From Saprospiraceae bacterium (GTDB taxonomy: Bacteria > Bacteroidota > Bacteroidia > Chitinophagales > Saprospiraceae): a stretch of 64,000 nucleotides of DNA. Positions 57,486-64,000 of the stretch are shown one piece after another. The first letter of the stretch is position 1. The number at the start of each line of letters is the position of its first letter. The notes under the pieces are model-generated. The model was not told where the DNA came from. It did not search any database and saw only the letters and a list, made by a program, of their open reading frames with translations. Both the position numbers and the translations under genes were made by a program. Location of the stretch: the NCBI GenBank assembly GCA_020630435.1, contig JAHDBJ010000011.1, forward strand, positions 1 through 64,000, written 5' to 3'.

Positions 57486-58844
57486 TTATTTTATACTGAC
57501 TTGTTTCTTTCCTCGTAATAGTTCCAAAAATTCTCGTACTGCTGTGAAAGAAACGACTTTATCTTTAAAATAAACTAATGCTTCTTTGGCTTCTTTTTCA
57601 GTTGCTTCTAAATGATTTAGAATATTCATCAGGTGCATCTTCATATGTCCTTTTTGAATACCTGTTGTCACTAAAGAACGAACAGCCGCAAAATTTTGTG
57701 CTAAACCCGTTGCTGCTATAATACACATCAATTCTGTCGCACTAGGATTACCTAACATATCTAATGAACGTTTTGCTATAGGATGTAGGTTTGTCAACCC
57801 ACCTACCGTTCCAACAGCTAAAGGGATATCCAGCCAAAACTTAAAGATACCATCATCAATGGTGCAACGACTTAGACTTCTATATTGACCATCTTTTGCA
57901 GCATAAGTATGACCACAGGCTTCAATAGCTCTAAAATCATTTGCTGTAGCAATCACTACGGCATCAATTCCATTAAATATACCTTTATTATGGGTTGTTG
58001 CTCGATGCGGATCAATACAAGCAATTTTTACAGCTTTACAAAATTTATCAGCAAAAATTTGTGCATCAATTTCGGTCGAAAAATTTCCTAGGTTTTCGAT
58101 AGGGCATTCGACACTTGCACGAACTAAACATTCTGGAGTATAATTAGAAAGTATTGCCATAATGATGGTAATATCTTTCTCATTAGTATTAAAATTAGGA
58201 TGAGTAGCGATATAGTTTTTTAGAGTACTTCCCATCTCTTCTAATACAGAGTTGATAAAGTTTGCTCCCATAGAGTCACAAGTTTCAAAAGTGACCTTGA
58301 GTTGGTAATAATCTGCTTCTAGATGGGTCATATCCAATAACTCTACCTCGGATATTCCTCCTCCTCGTTTACGCATATTAGCGGTAATAGGCGAGCTATT
58401 TTTAATTAATTCTTTTTTTATTTCCCCGAAGGTGTCAAATAGTTTTTGATTATCCCCTTTCCAAGAGAAATGGACTTGCCCTACTTTTGTTGTTCCTATT
58501 ATTTCGGCTTTAAAACCACCACGTTTCATCCAGAATTTAGCAGCACTTGAAGCCGCTGCAACGACGGAACTCTCCTCTATAACCATCGGCACACAATAGG
58601 TTTTACCATTAATAATAAAATTAGGGGCAACACCATAGGGTAACAAGAAATTACTGACGGTATTTTCACTAAAGCCGTCTAGTACTCTTTGTTGTGATTC
58701 ATTGGTATGCCAAAAACTCATCAATTCCCTAGTAACGTTTTCAGGATCTTTGAAGAAATTATTGACAACCCATTTTATCTTGCCTCTTTTTGATAATTTG
58801 GAAAACCCAGAAATGGATTTGCTTTCATTCTTGTTGGAACTCAT
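57486..58844 (-). CDS. mvaA: Hydroxymethylglutaryl-CoA reductase (class II-like)
   Basis: A 452-residue bacterial HMG-CoA reductase. Motifs: VPMVIEESSVVAAASSAAKF (catalytic Glu region), ETCDSMGANFINSVLEEM (conserved Asp/Asn), ANDFRAIEACGHTYAAKDG, THNKGIFNGIDAVVIATAND (with catalytic Lys) and VGGLTNLHPIAKRSLDM. It reduces HMG-CoA to mevalonate with NAD(P)H, the committed step of the mevalonate pathway. Length and absence of a membrane anchor fit the bacterial class II. Same strand as fni, 26 bp apart, so likely one transcript. Confidence 0.93.
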   Translation of the reverse strand: MSSNKNESKSISGFSKLSKRGKIKWVVNNFFKDPENVTRELMSFWHTNESQQRVLDGFSENTVSNFLLPYGVAPNFIINGKTYCVPMVIEESSVVAAASSAAKFWMKRGGFKAEIIGTTKVGQVHFSWKGDNQKLFDTFGEIKKELIKNSSPITANMRKRGGGISEVELLDMTHLEADYYQLKVTFETCDSMGANFINSVLEEMGSTLKNYIATHPNFNTNEKDITIIMAILSNYTPECLVRASVECPIENLGNFSTEIDAQIFADKFCKAVKIACIDPHRATTHNKGIFNGIDAVVIATANDFRAIEACGHTYAAKDGQYRSLSRCTIDDGIFKFWLDIPLAVGTVGGLTNLHPIAKRSLDMLGNPSATELMCIIAATGLAQNFAAVRSLVTTGIQKGHMKMHLMNILNHLEATEKEAKEALVYFKDKVVSFTAVREFLELLRGKKQVSIK

Positions 58845-58870
58845 CTTGAATATAGTTCAGGTTTTAAATT

Positions 58871-59887
58871 TTATCGCACTTTCAAATAAGCATTTGCTAA
58901 CTCTAATCCTTGTATTTGTGTGTCAACGTAACGGTATAGCGTTTCGTAATCTGCTCTAGCATATTTCAAAAAGCTAGAAGCCTGTCCAAAAACGCAATTC
59001 GCATTCAATTTATTAATTAAATAGTAACCATCCAAAAAATTCTTTACTCCTCCTGAAATTATATATTGTTGACAAAGTGCTTTTTCTTGTAGTTCTTCTA
59101 GTAAAGTATTGCATATATTGACCATATCTTCTGCACTATGTCCTACTAAAGCCAACATATTGTACACCTCTTTTTTTTGTTCATTACTGCGTAATAATTC
59201 CAACTTTGCAAAGTTTGTACCACCATTTGCAGCAAACTCTATTGCTTCTAATGGCAATTGCATTAGGGCTTTTAAACTATCATAGCCCATCCCTTGCCCA
59301 ACTTCTTTAACAATGATTGGGGCTGAAATGTTGTCCAAAACACGTTTTATCGTAATTATAGGGCTTTCTTTAAAGGTATCTCCTTCTGGTTGTAACCACT
59401 CTTGAAATGGGTTGACATGGATAATTAAGCCATCAGCATCGAGCTTCTTTACTAAGTCTTGGATAAGCGTATATTTATTTTGAGAGACTAACTCTTCTAC
59501 TTGAGCAATTCCCAGATTGGCATATAAAGGCAAATCATCTCCTATTAATTTGCGGACGGCAAAGTCGTTTAGATATTCATCATTTTCTAATAAAGAACGA
59601 CAAGAGCCTAGTCCCATTCCCATCCCGAAATCTTTGCAGGCTCGTGCCAAATTAAAATTGATGGTACGAGCCAATGCTGTCCCTCCAGTCATACTTGATA
59701 CCCACATTGGAGTGCTATGTGCTTTTTGTAAAAAATTAAAAGAGGGGAGACTACCTGTTTGTGGGTGAGGTGAAAGCAACGGTTCGTAGTAAAATCGTTG
59801 ATCTAAATTTGAATGAGCGATTTGCGATTGAAAAGCCAGTTCAATGTGATCTTGTTTTCTTTGTGGTGCGTTGCTGTCTTTTTTCAT
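58871..59887 (-). CDS. fni: Type 2 isopentenyl-diphosphate delta-isomerase
   Basis: A 338-residue FMN-dependent isomerase that interconverts IPP and DMAPP. Features: the N-terminal RKQDHIELAF, SSMTGGTALARTINFNLAR, GMGMGLGSCRSLLEND, DGLIIHVNPFQEWLQPEGD (with catalytic Gln and Glu) and IIVKEVGQGM. Type 2 Fni is typical of mevalonate users in bacteria. It is the first gene of the likely fni-mvaA operon; a TATTTTTG -7-like element lies at 59938-59945, about 51 bp upstream. Confidence 0.93.
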   Translation of the reverse strand: MKKDSNAPQRKQDHIELAFQSQIAHSNLDQRFYYEPLLSPHPQTGSLPSFNFLQKAHSTPMWVSSMTGGTALARTINFNLARACKDFGMGMGLGSCRSLLENDEYLNDFAVRKLIGDDLPLYANLGIAQVEELVSQNKYTLIQDLVKKLDADGLIIHVNPFQEWLQPEGDTFKESPIITIKRVLDNISAPIIVKEVGQGMGYDSLKALMQLPLEAIEFAANGGTNFAKLELLRSNEQKKEVYNMLALVGHSAEDMVNICNTLLEELQEKALCQQYIISGGVKNFLDGYYLINKLNANCVFGQASSFLKYARADYETLYRYVDTQIQGLELANAYLKVR

Positions 59888-60321
59888 AGTGTCAATGCTT
59901 TCAAACTGCTAAAGTTTACAGTCCGATAATTTTAATACAAAAATAATCTTTTGGTTTTGCTATTGGAAAAAATTGCTTGAAAAAATATTTGAACCATGTA
60001 GTTGTAAAATAAAACACACAAATTGCATATTGTGTGACATGTTGTTTATTGTATAAGTATTGTTGAGTTTAAATAAATAACAATTATTTTCTGTTTTTTG
60101 TGATAAATGGTTTGTTATACATATACTTGTTTTTTTGATTAATGTGTATTACATTTGTTTTGAAATACATTTGTTATTTCAACATAAGCATATTTTTTAC
60201 AAAACTATTTTTTAGGAACCAGTCTTTTGATTAAAGTTGGCAACAACTTTAAGATTACATTTTATATGTCCAAAAATAAGTTGTATTAAAGACAATTCTA
60301 AAAACATAAAATTCCCTGACT
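59888..60321. other. Divergent intergenic region between fni and SpvB/RHS gene
   Basis: About 430 bp, very AT-rich. It contains the dyad described at 60231-60252 and a fni -7-like element at 59938-59945. No open frame or RNA gene is seen. Confidence 0.5.
60231..60252 (+). promoter_or_regulatory. 9-bp perfect dyad with GCAA loop upstream of SpvB/RHS gene
   Basis: TTAAAGTTG and CAACTTTAA separated by GCAA, a GNRA loop if transcribed. It is 70 bp before the start codon, so either an operator or a 5'-UTR hairpin. No promoter box is clear beside it. Confidence 0.45.
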
Positions 60322-63300
60322 ATGAACAATTTAAGCAAAATTAAATATTTATTAGTTTTAATGTTTGTATTTTTCAACCTGAATTTTGCTTTTTCACAAA
60401 ACACTTCCTACAGCTCTCTATATACCAATTTAGATTTCCAAAAAACGATTGATACTGACCTTCCTGTAGGAAGTATTGCTGGGCAAGGTGGAACTACATC
60501 TGGAACAGCGACTTACAGTATTCCTATTTCACTTCCTCAAGGCACAAATGGAGTAACTCCTAATATATCTATCAATTATGCCTCACAAGTAAATAATGGT
60601 GCTTTAGGAATGGGTTGGAGTATTGGTGGTTTGTCTTCTATTTCAAGAGTGAATAAAAATATGCACTTTGATGATAAAGTAGCCCCAATAATTAATGATA
60701 ATAGTGATGCTTTAGCCCTAGATGGTACACGATTGATTTTAAAATCAGGAACTCAAGGTACTGTTGGTTCTAAATATGGGACAGAATCAGAAAACTTCGC
60801 AACCATTTCTAAAGAAAGTGGTTCTTCTTATGATTATTTCAAAGTTATTACAAAGGAAGGAGTTACAATGGAGTTTGGAAATACTTTTGATTCTAGATAT
60901 GGAGCTAGTTTTTGGAGTCCATCACCTATTACATGGTTGTTAAATAGAATATCGTATCCAGATGGAAATTATATTGATTTTAAATACAAAACAGGAGGAT
61001 TTACTAATGACGGAATAATAGATGAGATAAATTATACTGGAAATACTAACACAGGGTTATTACCTTATAACAAAATAAAATTTAATTATAAAGAAAGGTT
61101 TGATAAAAGTACAATGTATGTAGGTGGAATTGGTTTTGAATCAAAATATTTGTTGGACAACATAGTAATAACTGTAGATAACAATCAATCTTTTAAGTCT
61201 TATTATTTTAAATATGCAAAAGATGATATACATTCCTACTTAAAGGAAGTTATCGAAAAGGGAAGTGATGGTACAGCTTTGAATTCTACTATTTTTAAAT
61301 ATGGTGAACAGCCAAGTAGTCAATTTGAGGCAAGTCCTATTGGACCAACTTTAGGACAATCAATAAGAGTCCTTTCTGGGGATTTTGACGCTGATGGTTA
61401 TTCTGATATGTTGGTTTCTAATACTGGATTCTATGGTAATATTGAATATGATAAATCATTCTCAATATATAAAAAAACAAGTCCATTCCTTCCATACTTC
61501 AACGCAAGTTTGACTAATGTTCCACTTTCTCCATCTAGTTTACCTGATTATCAAATGATTGGAAATCAAAAAGTTCCATATCAATATCCATATTTAATAG
61601 GTGATTTTACAGGCGATGGTAAAGATAATGTTGTTGTTGTTAAAACTGGATATGTTCAAGGTAAATTACTTGTTTATGATAAAAGAACTTACTCTTTCTC
61701 TAATGGAGCTACTTCATACAATTATACTAGTTCAAGTTTAGCAAATTCAACCTATCAAGTTATTACAAGTGAGGAGAATTACATTCATACAGGAGATTTT
61801 GATGGAGATGGAAAAATGGATATTTTAACTTATCTTGGAAATACAGGATTTAATGCATTAGATCCTGACACTAATAAACGTAAATTAAACTGTTCTTGTA
61901 GTGGTACTATTACAGGTTCTGGTGTTTTATTTTCAATTGAAGATTTTGACACAGTTGAAAGAATTCACCCATTAGACTTTGATGGAGATGGAAAGCATGA
62001 ATTGTTAGTGAGTAAAGGACACCATCTAGAAATCCTTTCTATAGAAAATGGACAATTAGTTAGTTTATACAACAATCAATATGGTTTTGTAAATTGGGGG
62101 TATAAATTATTTTATGGTGATTTTAATGGTGACGGAAAAACAGATATATTAATGAGGGAAGGAGGGCATACAAGTTCCTCTTGGGTCAAGATAATATCTA
62201 CAGGTAAAAGCTTGATAAAAATTCCATTTACATTCCAAACACAAGCACCAAATTTATCAGGTTCTTCTCCTGATAAATTAATAATTTCAGATTTTAATGG
62301 TGATGGAAAAATGGATGTTTTCCATGGTTGGAATGTTTATTCAGGAGGTACAGCAAGCTCTTCTAAAATGAATATTTATTATAGTAAGGGAAATGATTTT
62401 TATCGACGAACTCATAATTATGGTGATATTCTAAATTCTATGCCTAATAGAGTATTTGACACCAATGGTGATGGACGCTCAGAATTATTAAATCGAGAAT
62501 CATTTTGGGGAAGTTTTGATGCATTATCTTTTAATAAAGATGGCAAAGAACATTTCTTAGAAAAAGTAATCAATGGAGAAGGGCATATATCTGAATGGAA
62601 CTATCAAAGAATGAACAATGCTCCAAATGGACTTTTTTATAAAAAGACATTAACAAACGATCCTTTAGTAATACAGCTTCCAATCAATCTAGTGAAAGAA
62701 TATAAGTCACAAAATGGAATTGGTGGCTATACAACTATACAATATAAATATGAAGATTGTAAACTGCATAGACAAGGTAAAGGGTTGTTAGGGTTCAGAA
62801 AAACGGAATCCTTAAAACTCTTTTCTGAACTTGGCTTTTCTGAATCTATTAGAACTATTTCTGAAAATAAATTTAATACTACATATCATTTTAGTTATCC
62901 ATATAAAACAGAAACCTATATAGGCCTTAGTACTACTCCTGTAAAAGAAACAAAACATTCATATAATTACAGCAACTTAGGAAATAAACGATATTGGCTA
63001 AAACTTTTAAGTACAACTAGTGAAGATTTTCTAGCTGATTGGAAGACAACTACAATCTTTAGTCAATATGATGCTTATGGAAATGTCAAAAAACTTGATT
63101 CCAATATCTCATCGGATGGTTCAATTATAAATAGTAAATCTGTCATTACTACTTATGGAGCTTATGGCTCTCCAATACCATCAAAACCAACTTCTATAAC
63201 AACAACGAGTGCTAGAGTAGGACAACCTTCATATAGTACAACAAAGAAGTTCTATTATAACTCAAAAGGACAATTAACCAAAAATATAGATTTCTATGGA

Positions 63301-64000
63301 TTACCAAAAAGTGTCACAACTGATTATGGATATAATAGCTTAGGTAATCAAACTTCCATTACAATCAAGCCCTCTGGATTATCCAATAGAACAGAAAGCA
63401 CAACTTATGATAGTAAGGGAAGATTCTCTATTACAACTACCAATACTCTAGGGCAAACAACAACACCCACAATTTATGATTATAGATGGGGTAAACCACT
63501 TTCAATAACAGGATTAGATGGTTTAACTACTTCTTTTGAATATGATGCCTTTGGACGATTAAAAAAGACAAGCCTACCAGAAGGTTATGATGTACATGAA
63601 AGTTACCATTGGGATATAAACAATACTGAAAAAACAGTATGGTATAATAAAATACAACACCCTGGAAAACCAGATACTAAAATATGGTATGATTTACTAA
63701 GTAGAGAAGTCAAAAAACAAACAGAAGGATTTCAAAACCAATGGATTACAGAGAAAAAGACCTATGACAATCGTGGAAATGTACATACTGCCTCTGCACC
63801 CCACAAATCCAATGAAAATCCTTTGATTACGACCAACACTTATGATAAGTATAACCGTCCTATAACAATGGTTAATTCTATTGGTACGACTACTTATGAT
63901 TATGCCTATTCAGGTAGTGGTTCTAACCGTTATTTAACAACTACTATTACCACTCCATCAGGGCAAGTCTCCTCTAAAAAAATAGATGCCTCAGGAGTAA
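60322..64000 (+). CDS. Secreted SpvB/TcdB-like RHS protein, truncated by window end
   Basis: The ATG at 60322 starts a signal peptide (MNNLSKIKYLLVLMFVFFNL then NFAFSQ). 1226 codons are visible with no stop before 64000. Residues about 55-110 match the SpvB N-terminal domain (TSGTATYSIPISLPQGTNGV then TPNISINYASQ and LGMGWSIGGLSSISR). Residues about 350-720 carry FG-GAP-type DFDGDGKxD repeats like the TcB/TcdB middle region. From about 850 YD/RHS repeats run to the window edge (YDAFGRLKKTSLPEG, YDNRGNVHTASAP). It resembles the TcB-TcC cocoon of toxin complexes or secreted RHS toxins, and a variable C-terminus is expected beyond the window. Confidence 0.92.
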   Translation, partial: MNNLSKIKYLLVLMFVFFNLNFAFSQNTSYSSLYTNLDFQKTIDTDLPVGSIAGQGGTTSGTATYSIPISLPQGTNGVTPNISINYASQVNNGALGMGWSIGGLSSISRVNKNMHFDDKVAPIINDNSDALALDGTRLILKSGTQGTVGSKYGTESENFATISKESGSSYDYFKVITKEGVTMEFGNTFDSRYGASFWSPSPITWLLNRISYPDGNYIDFKYKTGGFTNDGIIDEINYTGNTNTGLLPYNKIKFNYKERFDKSTMYVGGIGFESKYLLDNIVITVDNNQSFKSYYFKYAKDDIHSYLKEVIEKGSDGTALNSTIFKYGEQPSSQFEASPIGPTLGQSIRVLSGDFDADGYSDMLVSNTGFYGNIEYDKSFSIYKKTSPFLPYFNASLTNVPLSPSSLPDYQMIGNQKVPYQYPYLIGDFTGDGKDNVVVVKTGYVQGKLLVYDKRTYSFSNGATSYNYTSSSLANSTYQVITSEENYIHTGDFDGDGKMDILTYLGNTGFNALDPDTNKRKLNCSCSGTITGSGVLFSIEDFDTVERIHPLDFDGDGKHELLVSKGHHLEILSIENGQLVSLYNNQYGFVNWGYKLFYGDFNGDGKTDILMREGGHTSSSWVKIISTGKSLIKIPFTFQTQAPNLSGSSPDKLIISDFNGDGKMDVFHGWNVYSGGTASSSKMNIYYSKGNDFYRRTHNYGDILNSMPNRVFDTNGDGRSELLNRESFWGSFDALSFNKDGKEHFLEKVINGEGHISEWNYQRMNNAPNGLFYKKTLTNDPLVIQLPINLVKEYKSQNGIGGYTTIQYKYEDCKLHRQGKGLLGFRKTESLKLFSELGFSESIRTISENKFNTTYHFSYPYKTETYIGLSTTPVKETKHSYNYSNLGNKRYWLKLLSTTSEDFLADWKTTTIFSQYDAYGNVKKLDSNISSDGSIINSKSVITTYGAYGSPIPSKPTSITTTSARVGQPSYSTTKKFYYNSKGQLTKNIDFYGLPKSVTTDYGYNSLGNQTSITIKPSGLSNRTESTTYDSKGRFSITTTNTLGQTTTPTIYDYRWGKPLSITGLDGLTTSFEYDAFGRLKKTSLPEGYDVHESYHWDINNTEKTVWYNKIQHPGKPDTKIWYDLLSREVKKQTEGFQNQWITEKKTYDNRGNVHTASAPHKSNENPLITTNTYDKYNRPITMVNSIGTTTYDYAYSGSGSNRYLTTTITTPSGQVSSKKIDASGV

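Overview
The window is a 64 kb piece of an AT-rich chromosome (roughly one third G+C) from a Bacteroidota bacterium, most likely a Saprospiraceae-type organism such as an Aureispira/Saprospira relative. The evidence is the set of type IX secretion (T9SS) C-terminal sorting domains, the Bacteroidota promoter form TTTG-N19-TAnnTTTG (best at sdhCAB, rpsA and a blaI-like gene), SprB-like, DUF1800, DUF4294 and DUF547 proteins, B-type succinate dehydrogenase and a mevalonate-pathway block. The genus is an inference.

Layout. (1) 1-9.4 kb, minus strand: a 2788-residue secreted RHS polymorphic toxin with an Ntox21-like C-terminus, a likely immunity gene 15 bp after it, and two tandem copies of a ~140-nt element with covarying hairpins and terminators. 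(2) 9.9-20.1 kb: quinone-oxidoreductase-like enzyme, sugar nucleotidyltransferase, DUF1800 protein, Xaa-Pro aminopeptidase, a T9SS FG-GAP surface protein and a DinB-like protein. (3) 20.4-26.3 kb: a T9SS barrel/propeller protein with an FkbM methyltransferase, then a small EAD11-winged-helix protein lying between two copies of a hairpin MITE, then a WG-repeat/TonB-domain protein. (4) 26.5-33.4 kb: a candidate structured RNA, a fadJ-like beta-oxidation gene, RNase P RNA (rnpB) and sdhCAB. (5) 33.5-35.3 kb, minus strand: a double-glycine-leader, four-cysteine peptide behind a C39-like/VKOR/thioredoxin membrane protein, which looks like a disulfide-rich secreted peptide system. (6) 36-46 kb: housekeeping genes (DUF4294, hpf, xerC-like, rpsU, FAD monooxygenase, DUF547 lipoprotein, hutH, rpsA). 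(7) 46.2-52 kb: an IS256-family remnant, a nine-Kazal/five-Ig-like T9SS protein and a BamA/TamA-like outer-membrane protein. (8) 52-55.4 kb: a BlaI/M56 pair and an ECF sigma/anti-sigma pair. (9) 55.6-59.9 kb: isoprenoid genes (polyprenyl synthase, HMG-CoA reductase, type 2 IPP isomerase) with an unusual 0.9 kb spacer. (10) 60.3-64 kb: the first 1226 codons of a second secreted SpvB/RHS protein, cut by the window end.

How the genes work together. The central-metabolism genes cover fatty-acid oxidation (fadJ-like), the TCA cycle/respiration (sdhCAB), histidine degradation (hutH) and mevalonate-derived isoprenoids. The accessory layer is mainly about the cell surface and conflict: two giant RHS proteins, three T9SS cargo proteins with repeat domains, a protease-inhibitor array, an EAD death-like adaptor and a leader-peptide system. 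Recent internal DNA duplications in two T9SS genes and a MITE family present in 42, 61 and 163 bp forms indicate active repeat turnover. The strongest candidates for something undescribed are the tandem covarying RNA element at 123-430, the GG-leader peptide with its fused C39-like/VKOR/Trx partner at 33.5-35.3 kb, and the MITE-flanked EAD11 protein at 24.4 kb.
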